This document shows positions 1 through 7,175 of a DNA stretch of 12,583 nucleotides, piece by piece. Origin of the DNA: Paracoccaceae bacterium (GTDB taxonomy: Bacteria > Pseudomonadota > Alphaproteobacteria > Rhodobacterales > Rhodobacteraceae); NCBI GenBank assembly GCA_020441345.1, contig JAGRMK010000137.1, forward strand, positions 2,622-15,204. Reading direction: 5' to 3'. Position numbers and translations under genes: made by a program. The notes under the pieces were generated by a model that was given only the letters and a program-made list of their open reading frames with translations, did no database searches and had not been told where the DNA came from. The first letter of the stretch is position 1. Each line of letters begins with the position of its first letter.

Positions 1-195
1 CTGCTGATCGACAGCCATTCGCGCCCGGTCGCCGATCCGGTCTGGGCGCTCTATTCCGAAACCATTGCCCGCGCCGGCCCGCTGCCCAGCCTGATCGAAT
101 GGGATAATGACGTGCCCGCCTTCGACGTGCTGCTGGCCGAGGCCGCGCGCGCCGGGGCGATTCTGGAAGGGGCGAAGCATGTCCGCGCGGCCTGA
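1..195 (+). CDS. bufB: BufB, DUF692/MNIO-family enzyme, C-terminal part (5' end outside window)
   Basis: The first 64 codons in frame 1 are open and end at TGA 193-195; the gene begins upstream of the window. The visible tail has an ILIDSH-like stretch (LLIDSHSRPV), then VWALYSETIARAGP and the family-typical LIEWDNDVPAFDVLLAEAARA ending. These match the C-terminus of DUF692 proteins, now called multinuclear non-haem iron-dependent oxidases (MNIO). In that family the D-x-H and the Glu/Asp of the IEWD motif lie near the end of the TIM barrel and are associated with metal binding. MNIO enzymes modify cysteines of a small precursor peptide; in bufferin operons the product chelates copper. The assignment to BufB rests on the following DUF2063 and DoxX genes. 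The bufferin precursor (DUF2282-type BufA) should lie just upstream but cannot be seen. Confidence 0.85.
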   Translation: MLIDSHSRPVADPVWALYSETIARAGPLPSLIEWDNDVPAFDVLLAEAARAGAILEGAKHVRAA

Positions 196-922
196 CCCCC
201 ATGCCGCGATGCAAGCCCGGTTCCACGCCGCGCTCTGGTCGCCCGACACGCCCGGGGGTCTTGGCCCAGACACGGCCTGTGCCCGGCGCTTTTCGGTCTA
301 TCGAAACAATGTGCAGCACGGGTTGTGCAGCGCCCTGTCGCGGCGCTTTCCGGTGATCGAGCGCCTGGTCGGGGCCGAGTTCTTCGTTGCCATGGCCCGC
401 GTGTTCGCGGCCGCCCATCCGCCCGAAAACCCGGTGCTGATCACCTGGGGTGCGGCATTCCCGGCGTTTCTGGCCCGTTTTCCGCCTGTCGCCAGCCTGC
501 CCTATCTGCCCGACGTGGCGCGGCTGGAGCTGGCGCGGGGGCGGGCCTATCATGCCGCCGATGCCCCGACCGCCGACCCTGCGGCGCTGATGGCGGGCGA
601 TCCGTCGGACCTGCGGCTATTTCTGGCACCCAGCGTTTCCGCCTATTCCAGCCGCCATCCGGCCGTGTCGATCTGGGCCGCGAACCAGCCCGGCGTCACC
701 ACGCGGTCGCTGCCTGCGGGGCCCGAGTTCGCGCTGATCGCCCGCGATGCGGCATTCGAGGTGCCTGTCCTGCCGCTGGACCCGGCGCAACACGCGATCC
801 TGGTCGCGCTGCTTGCCGGCGCGCCGCTGGGCCAAGCCGCCGCAAAGACCGACCCAACCTCCATTCTGGCCCTGTTGCTGCAACACGGGCTGATCGCCGC
901 CATCGAGGGAGAGAGATCATGA
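179..922 (+). CDS. bufC: BufC/HvfC-type DUF2063 protein, partner of the MNIO enzyme
   Basis: This is a 247-residue protein of the DUF2063 family, annotated as having a putative DNA-binding (HvfC/BufC N-terminal) domain. The hallmark N-terminal region is visible: RFSVYRNNV at about residues 37-45, then a helical stretch with RRFPVIERLVG, FF.A.A and a PP..P.L.TWG..F..FL pattern to about residue 100. A less conserved C-terminal half follows. In bufferin and related MNIO systems this protein acts as the partner that presents the precursor peptide to the MNIO enzyme; direct DNA binding is not established. The start at 179 is preferred over an in-frame ATG at 107. It has an AAGGGG Shine-Dalgarno sequence at 167-172, six bases away, and overlaps bufB by only 17 bases, which suggests translational coupling. 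Its stop overlaps the next start as ATGA at 919-922. Confidence 0.85.
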   Translation: MSARPDPHAAMQARFHAALWSPDTPGGLGPDTACARRFSVYRNNVQHGLCSALSRRFPVIERLVGAEFFVAMARVFAAAHPPENPVLITWGAAFPAFLARFPPVASLPYLPDVARLELARGRAYHAADAPTADPAALMAGDPSDLRLFLAPSVSAYSSRHPAVSIWAANQPGVTTRSLPAGPEFALIARDAAFEVPVLPLDPAQHAILVALLAGAPLGQAAAKTDPTSILALLLQHGLIAAIEGERS

Positions 923-1386
923 CCGACACCACCCGGATACCGCCCCCCGCCGGGGTGCGCGGCACGATCCAGCGCCTGAACGCACTGTTCGACCGCCTTG
1001 TGCCCGCCGATCTGGTGCAACTGGCCGCACGGGTCTTTGTTGCCTGGGTTTTCTGGCTATCGGCGCGCACCAAGGTCGATGGGTTCGCCATTGCGGATTC
1101 AACCTGGTTCCTGTTCGAACACGAATACGCCTTGCCGCTGATCCCTTCTGCTCTGGCTGCCGTGATGGCGACCCTGGCCGAGCATGCCTTGTCGCTGCTT
1201 CTGATCGCCGGCCTGTTCACCCGTTTTGCCGCGGCGGGTCTCTTGATCATGACCGCCGTGATCCAGATCTTCGTCTATCCGCAGGCCTGGGTGACGCATG
1301 GTCTCTGGGCGGCCAGCCTTCTGGTTCTGATGGCGCGCGGGCCGGGACGGATCTCGGTGGATCGGCTGCTGAGGCTGGATCGCTGA
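919..1386 (+). CDS. bufD: BufD-like DoxX-family integral membrane protein
   Basis: This 155-residue protein is strongly hydrophobic, with four likely transmembrane segments at about residues 33-50, 75-98, 104-120 and 126-140. This is the usual DoxX/SURF4-like four-helix size and layout. The segment FVAWVFWLSARTKVDGF at about 40-56 resembles the conserved first-helix region of DoxX proteins, including the Lys after the helix. DoxX proteins are linked to redox or thiol stress, but their chemistry is poorly defined. In bufferin operons a DoxX protein commonly forms the last gene after bufA, bufB and bufC. The ATG at 919 overlaps the bufC stop (ATGA) and follows a GAGGGAGAG Shine-Dalgarno stretch at 905-913, so the two are probably translationally coupled. 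The function here is inferred from family and position. Confidence 0.8.
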   Translation: MTDTTRIPPPAGVRGTIQRLNALFDRLVPADLVQLAARVFVAWVFWLSARTKVDGFAIADSTWFLFEHEYALPLIPSALAAVMATLAEHALSLLLIAGLFTRFAAAGLLIMTAVIQIFVYPQAWVTHGLWAASLLVLMARGPGRISVDRLLRLDR

Positions 1387-1417
1387 GGCGCTGCGCCGCC
1401 GTCTTTGTGTGACGGGC

Positions 1418-1465
1418 ATTGCGCGAACGGGTCAAAGCCCCCTAGTCTCTGGCCTGTCGCGCAAT
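1418..1465 (+). repeat. 9-bp inverted repeat in the amidase leader
   Basis: ATTGCGCGA at 1418-1426 and its perfect reverse complement TCGCGCAAT at 1457-1465 are separated by 30 bases. The second arm ends one base before the CGGAGG ribosome binding site of the amidase gene. It could be a bipartite operator or the arms of a leader hairpin. Confidence 0.6.
1419..1448 (+). promoter_or_regulatory. candidate sigma-70-type promoter of the amidase gene
   Basis: TTGCGC at 1419-1424 and TAGTCT at 1443-1448 are 18 bases apart. Transcription would begin near 1455, giving a short leader before the ATG at 1477. The -35 lies inside the left arm of the inverted repeat, so a factor bound there could block it. 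The -10 match is only partial (TA...T). Confidence 0.35.
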
Positions 1466-1476
1466 CGGAGGTTTCC

Positions 1477-2913
1477 ATGTCACACACGCCCCAACCGGAT
1501 ACGCCGCTCTGGCAGCTTTCGGCCAGCGAACTTTCGGCCCTGACCCGCGCCGGTGAGGTCAGCGCCGAGGAGGCCACGCGGTCCGCTATCGACCGGATGC
1601 ATGCGGTCAACCCGGATCTGAACGCGGTGGTCGTGGACTTGTCCGATCAGGCGCTGAGCCGCGCCCGCGCGCTGGATGCCAGCGGCTCGGGGAAACGCCC
1701 GCTGCATGGCGTTCCGGTGACGATCAAGATCAACGTCGATCAGCAGGGGCAGGCGACGTCGAACGGCTTGCCGGCGCTCAAGGACTGGATCGCGGCCAAG
1801 GACGCGCCGCTGGTCCAGCACTTGCTCGATGCAGGCGCCGTGGTGATCGGGCGCACCAACACGCCAGAATTCTCGTTTCGCGCCGATACCGATAACCCGC
1901 TGTTCGGACGCACTTTTAACCCTTGGGGCAAGCATCTGAGCGCTGGCGGATCGTCCGGTGGGGCCGGATCGGCGGTGATGGCGGGGATCGGCGCGCTGGC
2001 GCATGGCAATGACATCGGCGGGTCGCTGCGCTTTCCGGCCTCGGCCAATGGCGCGGTCACGGTCAAGCCGGGGATGGCGCGGGTGCCCGCCTGGAACCCG
2101 TCGCAGGTTGCCGAGCGCGGCCTTCTGGCACAATTGATGTCGGTGCAAGGGCTGATCACCCGGCACGCGCGTGACCTGCACCTTGCGATGCCGGTGATGA
2201 TCGCGCCCGATCCGCGCGACCCGTTTCATGTGCCGCTGCCCTGGCGCGGCGCGGCGCCCGAGGGGCCGCTGAAGGTCGGGTTCACCACCGAAACCCTGGA
2301 CTACCCCCTGCACCCCGAGGTCGCGGCCGCCCTTGACGATGCACGCGAGGCTCTGACCGATGCGGGATACAAGGTCGAAGACATCACCCCGCCCGGTATT
2401 TCGGAAATTGCCGAAATGGGCTTTCGCGCCCTCTTGACCGAGACCAAGGCAATGTCCGGCGGGGATATCGAGAAATTCGGCTCGGACACGGTGAAGGCGA
2501 TCTTTGCCGAATACTTTGCCCAGTTCCCGCCCTACGAGACCGACGCCTATCTGAAGGCTCTGGCGCGGCGCACCGGGCTGGCGCGGCAATGGTCGCTGCT
2601 GCTTGCCGAATACCCGCTGGTTCTGACGCCGTTTCTGCCACAACCTTTTTTTACCGCGGGGCGCGATGCCGAAGGCCCGGACGGGGTGCGCGAGGCGCTG
2701 GGCGCGGCGTTTTGGTCGACAGGGATGAATTTCCTCGGACTGCCCGCCGGGAATGTGCCGGCGCGCCTTGCCGCGTTGGAAACCGGGCCGCAACCGATCG
2801 GCGTGCAGATCGTCGGCCGCCGCTGGCGCGAGGATTTGATCGTCGAAGCGATGGTTGCCATCGAGGATCGCGTCGGCCCGATGGCCCCGCGCCTATGGTC
2901 GCGCATGGGCTGA
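1477..2913 (+). CDS. amidase-signature family hydrolase
   Basis: This 478-residue protein belongs to the amidase-signature family, which hydrolyses carboxamides or related C-N bonds. The Ser-cisSer-Lys triad can be placed: Lys84 in VTIKINVD, the cis-Ser at about Ser159 in AGGSSGGAGSA, and the nucleophile Ser183 in GNDIGGSLRFPAS. The 24-residue spacing between the two serines matches GatA. Length and full signature suggest an active enzyme. It is unlikely to be GatA of the tRNA transamidase, because gatB/gatC are absent and GNDIGG replaces the usual GTDTGG; the substrate is unknown. The start at 1477 is chosen because CGGAGG at 1466-1471 lies five bases before it, while the upstream extension of the frame has no such signal. 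The gene converges on folC with eight bases between the stops. Confidence 0.88.
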   Translation: MSHTPQPDTPLWQLSASELSALTRAGEVSAEEATRSAIDRMHAVNPDLNAVVVDLSDQALSRARALDASGSGKRPLHGVPVTIKINVDQQGQATSNGLPALKDWIAAKDAPLVQHLLDAGAVVIGRTNTPEFSFRADTDNPLFGRTFNPWGKHLSAGGSSGGAGSAVMAGIGALAHGNDIGGSLRFPASANGAVTVKPGMARVPAWNPSQVAERGLLAQLMSVQGLITRHARDLHLAMPVMIAPDPRDPFHVPLPWRGAAPEGPLKVGFTTETLDYPLHPEVAAALDDAREALTDAGYKVEDITPPGISEIAEMGFRALLTETKAMSGGDIEKFGSDTVKAIFAEYFAQFPPYETDAYLKALARRTGLARQWSLLLAEYPLVLTPFLPQPFFTAGRDAEGPDGVREALGAAFWSTGMNFLGLPAGNVPARLAALETGPQPIGVQIVGRRWREDLIVEAMVAIEDRVGPMAPRLWSRMG

Positions 2914-2921
2914 GGGGCGGC

Positions 2922-4193
2922 TTACCCGTTTTCCCGCAGGATCGATCCGGCCAGATACAGCGATCCACAAATCAGCACCCGTGCGGTCGCGTCGCGCGCG
3001 GTAATCCGGGTCAGGGCCTGGGTGACGGTTTCGGCGGTTTCGGCGGTGATCCCCGCCTTTTCGGCCGCTGCTGCCGTCACCTCGGCGGGCAGGGTGTTGG
3101 CTTCGCCGGGGATCGACACGGCGACGAGACCCTCGGCATGCCCGGCAAGCGGGCGCATGAAGCCGCCGACATCCTTTGTGTTCAGCATCCCGCAGATCAG
3201 CCACGTCGGGCGGCGCGGCAACCTGTCGAGCGTCGCGGCTATCGCCTGCCCGGCCGAAGGGTTGTGCCCGCCATCGAGCCACAGCTCGGCCTGTGGTGCG
3301 GCCTCGATCAACGGACCGCGGCGCAGGCGTTGCATCCTTGCGGGCCATTCGGCGCGGGTGACGGCGGCTTCGAACGCGGTGTCGCCACAGCCCAGCACGC
3401 GCAGGGCGGCCAGCGCGGCGCCCGCGTTCTCGATCTGGTGGGGGCCGGGCAGGTTGGGCAGCGGCAGGTCCAGAAGTCCGTTTTCGTCCTCGAACACCAG
3501 GCGCCCGGCCTCTTCGCGGGCGTGCCAATGTTGGCCGCTGGCGATGAGCGGGGCGGCGACGCGGGCGGCGCGATCCTCGATCACCTCCAGCCCCTCGTCG
3601 GCTTGCGGGCCGACAATGCAGGGTGCACCGCGCTTGATGATCCCGGCCTTCTCGCCGGCGATTTCGGCCAGCGTTTCACCCAGGTATTGCTGATGATCGA
3701 TCGAAACCGGGGTGATGATGGTCAGCGCCGGCTCGTCGATCACATTGGTTGCGTCCAGACGCCCGCCCAGCCCGACCTCGAGCAGCACGTAATCGGCGGG
3801 CGTGCGGGCAAAGGCCAGCAACGCGGCACAGGTCGTGATTTCGAAATAGGTGATCGTCTCGCCACCATTCGCGGCGTAACATTCATCGAGAATCGCGGTC
3901 AGCGCATCTTCGCTGATCAGCGTCCCGGCCAGCCGGATACGCTCGTGAAACCGGGCCAGATGCGGCGATGTATAGGCATGCACGCGCTTGCCCTCGGCCT
4001 CGAGCCCGGCGCGGATCATCGCTTGCGTCGAACCCTTGCCGTTGGTTCCGGCGATATGGATCACAGGCGGCAGATCGTCCTGCGGATTGCCCAGCGCGGC
4101 CAGCAGCCGCCAGACGCGATCCAGGGTCAGGTCGATGATCTTCGGGTGCAGCGCCATCATCCGGGCGAGGATGGCGTCAGAGGCGCTGGTCAT
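2922..4193 (-). CDS. folC: FolC, dihydrofolate synthase / folylpolyglutamate synthase
   Basis: This 423-residue Mur-ligase-family protein is of normal FolC length. It joins glutamate to dihydropteroate to give dihydrofolate and then extends the gamma-glutamyl tail of folates, using ATP in the cytosol. Visible motifs are the P-loop GTNGKGST (residues 49-56), TSPHL near 75, FHERI near 82, LLEVGLGGRLDATN (137-150), the SIDHQQYLG region with Asp166/His167, EKAGIIK (181-187, containing the probable carbamylated lysine) and the C-terminal-domain DGGHNP motif. The ATG at 4193 fits the N-terminus of the family, although the Shine-Dalgarno sequence is weak. It lies 24 bases after the YdhR-like gene on the same strand and downstream of accD. 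The accD-folC neighbourhood is common in bacteria, and co-transcription is likely. Confidence 0.95.
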   Translation of the reverse strand: MTSASDAILARMMALHPKIIDLTLDRVWRLLAALGNPQDDLPPVIHIAGTNGKGSTQAMIRAGLEAEGKRVHAYTSPHLARFHERIRLAGTLISEDALTAILDECYAANGGETITYFEITTCAALLAFARTPADYVLLEVGLGGRLDATNVIDEPALTIITPVSIDHQQYLGETLAEIAGEKAGIIKRGAPCIVGPQADEGLEVIEDRAARVAAPLIASGQHWHAREEAGRLVFEDENGLLDLPLPNLPGPHQIENAGAALAALRVLGCGDTAFEAAVTRAEWPARMQRLRRGPLIEAAPQAELWLDGGHNPSAGQAIAATLDRLPRRPTWLICGMLNTKDVGGFMRPLAGHAEGLVAVSIPGEANTLPAEVTAAAAEKAGITAETAETVTQALTRITARDATARVLICGSLYLAGSILRENG

Positions 4194-4217
4194 GTCTGGT
4201 TATCGTCTTTCAGAGGG

Positions 4218-4523
4218 TCAAAGAACGGCACGCGTCAGCGCAGACAGGTCGTGGTTGACCTGAAAAGTCTTGGCCTCGATCCCGTTTATCCCGAAGGATT
4301 GCAGACGCGCGGTGTGCTTTGTCAGATAGGCCTGCGCGGCGTCGGCGCTGTCAAAGACATAGATCCCGCCCGAGCGGCCGGTTTCGGCGTTCTCGGTCCA
4401 GATCTTCCAGACCAGGCCCGGTTCGGAAGCGATATCGCGCGCGAGGTCCGAAAACGCACCGGTCATCGCCTCGCCCCAAGGGCCGGCAAAGGGGAAATCA
4501 ATCTGCAACAACGTGTGGCTCAT
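4218..4523 (-). CDS. ydhR: YdhR-like small monooxygenase-family protein
   Basis: This 101-residue protein has the same length as E. coli YdhR and matches it along nearly the whole chain. Shared stretches are LLQIDFPFAGPWGEAM, EPGLVWKIWTE, GGIYVF and AYLTKHTARL. The family has a ferredoxin-like dimeric alpha/beta-barrel fold of the ABM monooxygenase type. An oxygenase role on an aromatic substrate has been proposed, but no natural reaction is established. The Shine-Dalgarno sequence is strong (GGAGGG about four bases before ATG 4523). The gene sits between accD and folC with gaps of 71 and 24 bases, so it is probably in their transcript, but nothing in the sequence ties it to lipid or folate synthesis. 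Confidence 0.85.
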   Translation of the reverse strand: MSHTLLQIDFPFAGPWGEAMTGAFSDLARDIASEPGLVWKIWTENAETGRSGGIYVFDSADAAQAYLTKHTARLQSFGINGIEAKTFQVNHDLSALTRAVL

Positions 4524-4541
4524 CGGTCCCTCCGGGTTTGT

Positions 4542-4567
4542 CCGGCGCGATGATAGGCGCGCGCCGG
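4542..4567 (-). repeat. GC-rich hairpin between accD and ydhR
   Basis: CCGGCGCG (4542-4549) and CGCGCCGG (4560-4567) form a perfect 8-bp stem around a 10-base loop, in the 71-base gap after the accD stop and just before the ydhR ribosome binding site. There is no U run after it in either direction, so it is not a standard intrinsic terminator. In a polycistronic RNA it could stabilise the accD message or attenuate read-through. Confidence 0.55.
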
Positions 4568-4594
4568 GCTTCGGCCAAGCCGTTTGTTGGGCGC

Positions 4595-5575
4595 TCAGGC
4601 GTCTTTTGCGGCGGGGGCAGAGCCCTTGGCCGGGGCGAGTGGCAGCGCATCGGGCGTGGCGGGCTGGGCTGCGCCTGTCACCGCGCCCTCGGGGTCCGGG
4701 GCGGGCAAGTCACCGTGCACGGCTGGCGGAAGGCCCATCAACATGCGCGTGATGGTGATCAACTCGTTTCGCATCTGCGTGCGATGCGTCACCCGGTCCA
4801 GCATTCCGTGATCCAGCAAGTATTCGGCGCGCTGAAAGCCTTCGGGCAGTTTCTCGCGGATCGTCTGTTCGATGACACGCGGCCCGGCGAAACAGATCAG
4901 AGCGTTCGGTTCCGCGATCTGCACATCGCCCAGCATCGCGTAACTGGCGGTCACGCCGCCGGTGGTCGGATGGGTGAGCACGCAGATATACGGCAGCCCG
5001 GCCTCTTTCAGCATCTGTAACGCGACCGTGGTGCGCGGCATCTGCATCAGGGACAGGATCCCTTCCTGCATGCGGGCACCACCGGCCGCGGCAAACAGCA
5101 CCAGCGGCGCGCGGCGTTCGACGGCACGTTCACAGGCGGCGATGATCGCGTTGCCGACATACATCCCCATCGAGCCGCCCATGAAGGCGAAGTTCTGCGC
5201 GGCGGCGACAATCGGTGTGCGCCCGATCTCGCCCTCGGCAACCAGCATCGCCTCGCGTTCGCCATTGGCCTTTTGCGCGGCTTTCAGGCGCTCGGGGTAT
5301 TTCTTCTGGTCGCGGAAATGCAGCGGGTCGGCCAGCGGTTCTGGTACTGCGACCTCGGCAAAGATCCCGGCGTCGAACAGCGCCTTGAACCGGTCGCGCG
5401 GCGAAATCGCCATGTGGTGATTGCAGTTCGAGCACACCTGAAGATTGTCGGTCAGTTCCCGGTGAAACAGCATCGTGCCGCATTCGGGGCATTTCGACCA
5501 CAGGTTCTCGGGCACCTCGCGGCGCGAAAACAACGAGTTGATCGTTGGACGGACGTAGTTCGTGATCCAGTTCAT
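4595..5575 (-). CDS. accD: AccD, acetyl-CoA carboxylase carboxyltransferase beta subunit
   Basis: This 326-residue protein is the beta subunit of the carboxyltransferase that, with AccA, moves CO2 from biotinylated carrier protein to acetyl-CoA to make malonyl-CoA. The N-terminal zinc ribbon is intact, with Cys29, Cys32, Cys48 and Cys51 (CPEC and CSNC pairs). The crotonase-like core follows, including QNFAFMGGSMG (about 137-147), FAAAGGARMQEG, THPTTGGVTASYAM and a GPRVIEQTIREKLPEGFQ segment. The last 40 or so residues are an Ala/Pro-rich tail with no recognised domain, which explains the length above the E. coli protein. ATG 5575 follows an AGGGGG stretch and matches the family start (MNWITNYVRP). 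Its own promoter may lie in the 55-base gap upstream, although it could also be read from tag. Confidence 0.95.
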   Translation of the reverse strand: MNWITNYVRPTINSLFSRREVPENLWSKCPECGTMLFHRELTDNLQVCSNCNHHMAISPRDRFKALFDAGIFAEVAVPEPLADPLHFRDQKKYPERLKAAQKANGEREAMLVAEGEIGRTPIVAAAQNFAFMGGSMGMYVGNAIIAACERAVERRAPLVLFAAAGGARMQEGILSLMQMPRTTVALQMLKEAGLPYICVLTHPTTGGVTASYAMLGDVQIAEPNALICFAGPRVIEQTIREKLPEGFQRAEYLLDHGMLDRVTHRTQMRNELITITRMLMGLPPAVHGDLPAPDPEGAVTGAAQPATPDALPLAPAKGSAPAAKDA

Positions 5576-5599
5576 CCGGAACCCCCTGTTTGCGTCTTC

Positions 5600-5628
5600 C
5601 AGATAATCCGCGCGGCGCGTGAATGCAA
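5600..5628 (-). promoter_or_regulatory. candidate accD promoter
   Basis: On the minus strand TTGCAT (complement of 5623-5628) and TATCTG (complement of 5600-5605) are 17 bases apart. This places a start site near 5593, about 18 bases before the accD ATG. Both boxes match the consensus only in part (TTG and TAT), but the spacing and location are right. Confidence 0.35.
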
Positions 5629-5630
5629 CA

Positions 5631-6518
5631 TCACCGCCGCCTGAGCCACAGACGGCATCCCAGCCAGACCAGCGCCATCAGCGCCATGTCCGACAACAGC
5701 AACGGGCGCAACACGGCGTCCGAGGCCGCGGCGGCGGGCAGATGCAGCAGAGCCAGACCATCCAGCCCGCCCGTCACGCTGATCACCAGGATCGCCAGCA
5801 CGTTGTTGGCGAAGTGCAGCCCCCAGGCCAGACCCAGAGAGCCGGTGCGTGCCGTCAGGTCCGAGGCCACAAGGCCAAAGAGACCGGTCGCGGCAACCAC
5901 GATCCAGACATTCGCACCCGAATCCTCGGGCGCGTAATGCGCCAGCCCGAACAGGATCGTCGGCACCGTCAGCCAGACCAGTGGCGACCGGAAACGGGCC
6001 GCCAGTTGCCCCTGGATATAGCCGCGAAACACCAGTTCTTCGGCTCCGGTCTGGATCAGGATGCCCAGCAGCGCCAGCGGCAGGAACGACAGCCAGACGC
6101 CCGGCGGCGTCGCGCGCTCCAACCCCGGCATGAATGGCGCAAGGATCAACCCCAGGCCGCCGCCGATCGCCGCCATCATCGCCACCCCTAGCACGAAATC
6201 GCGCAACACGACGGGTGGACGGCCGAACAGGCTTCGCAGGCGACGGCGGTGCAACACGCGCAGGGTAATCGCGGTGCCTGCCCAGGCCCCCAGGAAAGTC
6301 GACAACAGCAGGATCAGCGACCAGGGATCGGATCCGCCACCGATGCGCGCAAGCTGACGCTCGAACCCGGCCAAACCCGCCGCCAGCCACATCACCGCGC
6401 CCATGCCGACCATCCAGGCGACATAGATGCCGGTGATCAGCATCACGCCCAGGACCAGCCGCCAGATCTGGTTGGTGGCGCGGGCGGGGGCCAGATAGGC
6501 ATGGTAATGCGGGGTCAT
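5631..6518 (-). CDS. CPBP-family intramembrane metalloprotease (CAAX protease/bacteriocin-processing type)
   Basis: The 295-residue polytopic membrane protein carries all three family motifs: EELVFR (EExxxR, Glu160/Glu161/Arg165), FGLAH (FxxxH, Phe190/His194) and HFANN (HxxxN, His235/Asn239). These form the predicted metal-binding active site of glutamic or metal-dependent CAAX/CPBP peptidases. Hydrophobic segments occur around 20-50, 65-85, 105-130, 142-158, 180-193, 203-220, 230-250 and 272-290. The substrate is unknown; relatives process prenylated proteins, peptides or membrane regulators. The start is uncertain. ATG 6518 is preferred as the first ATG, but a TTG at 6542 overlaps the tag stop as TTGA and would add eight residues; neither has a clear Shine-Dalgarno sequence. 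The tight junction implies co-transcription with tag. Confidence 0.85.
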   Translation of the reverse strand: MTPHYHAYLAPARATNQIWRLVLGVMLITGIYVAWMVGMGAVMWLAAGLAGFERQLARIGGGSDPWSLILLLSTFLGAWAGTAITLRVLHRRRLRSLFGRPPVVLRDFVLGVAMMAAIGGGLGLILAPFMPGLERATPPGVWLSFLPLALLGILIQTGAEELVFRGYIQGQLAARFRSPLVWLTVPTILFGLAHYAPEDSGANVWIVVAATGLFGLVASDLTARTGSLGLAWGLHFANNVLAILVISVTGGLDGLALLHLPAAAASDAVLRPLLLSDMALMALVWLGCRLWLRRR

Positions 6519-6538
6519 GTTGGCAGGGGTCCGGGGGC

Positions 6539-7147
6539 TCAAACGGGTTTTCGAAACGCGGCGCGAGCGCGCGCGGCCTCGGCGCGCATAACGCAGCCCG
6601 TGGCATGGTCATTGATCAGGCCCATCGCCTGCATGAAGGCATAGATGGTGGTCGGCCCGACGAATTTCCACCCGCGCTTCTTGAGATCCTTTGACAGGGC
6701 GACCGACGCCGCCGATGTGGTCTGGCTTTGCGGTGCGGCCAGATCCCGAGCCGGGGGTTCGAACCCCCAGACATAGGCGGCCAGCGACCCGGCCTCTTCG
6801 ATCAGTGCCACGGCCCGCGCGGCGTTGTTGATCGCCGCCTCGATCTTGCCCCGGTGGCGCACGATCCCCGCATCGGCCAGCAGGCGCGCGACATCGGCGT
6901 CGCCATAAGCCGCGATCTTGTGAAAATCGAACCCGTCAAAGGCTGATCGGAAATTCTCGCGCTTGTCCAGAATGGTGCGCCAGCTCAGTCCCGACTGGAA
7001 GCTCTCCAGGCAGAGCTTTTCGAACAGCCGCCGGTCATCGGCGACCGGAAACCCCCATTCGTTATCGTGATAGGGGAAAAACGCGGGGACCGTGCCGCAC
7101 CAGCCGCAGCGCGGGCGGCCATCGGGGCCGGGAACGGTGGTGGTCAT
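6539..7147 (-). CDS. tag: Tag, DNA-3-methyladenine glycosylase I
   Basis: This 202-residue base-excision repair enzyme removes 3-methyladenine from alkylated DNA. It carries the four zinc-ligand positions of E. coli Tag: Cys14 and His27 near the N-terminus, separated by 13 residues as in E. coli Cys4/His17, and His181 and Cys185 in NDHATGC near the C-terminus. The base-recognition glutamate is Glu48 in CLESFQSGLSW. YHDNEWG and LDKRENFR are also conserved. The start at 7147 is chosen over an in-frame upstream codon because a GGAGG lies about eight bases before it, and the extra residues are not family-like. It is divergent from the NnrU gene and followed immediately by the CPBP protease gene. 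A plausible promoter lies at 7176-7203. Confidence 0.93.
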   Translation of the reverse strand: MTTTVPGPDGRPRCGWCGTVPAFFPYHDNEWGFPVADDRRLFEKLCLESFQSGLSWRTILDKRENFRSAFDGFDFHKIAAYGDADVARLLADAGIVRHRGKIEAAINNAARAVALIEEAGSLAAYVWGFEPPARDLAAPQSQTTSAASVALSKDLKKRGWKFVGPTTIYAFMQAMGLINDHATGCVMRAEAARARAAFRKPV

Positions 7148-7175
7148 GGCTCGGCCTCCGGGTTGCGTCGCGACC

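Noticed and set aside
1387..1397. GGCGCTGCGCC after the bufD stop as a terminator
   Set aside because: The stem is only four base pairs with a 3-base loop, and no T run follows closely.
1480..2793. A 437-codon minus-strand frame opposite the amidase
   Set aside because: It is antisense to a gene with an intact catalytic triad, with Arg/Gln/His-rich shadow composition.
1477..2913. GatA of the glutamyl-tRNA amidotransferase
   Set aside because: No gatB or gatC lies beside it and the nucleophile motif reads GNDIGGS rather than the GatA-type GTDTGGS or GSDTGGS.
2911..2924. A terminator between convergent amidase and folC
   Set aside because: Only eight bases separate the stop codons and no stem with a T run is present. 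The same holds at 7974-7984, 9370-9386 and 11110-11144.
2589..4553. A 654-codon open frame on the plus strand opposite folC and ydhR
   Set aside because: It lies antisense to two clearly recognisable genes. The translation is rich in Gly, Arg and Gln with no domain, as expected for the antisense of a GC-rich gene.
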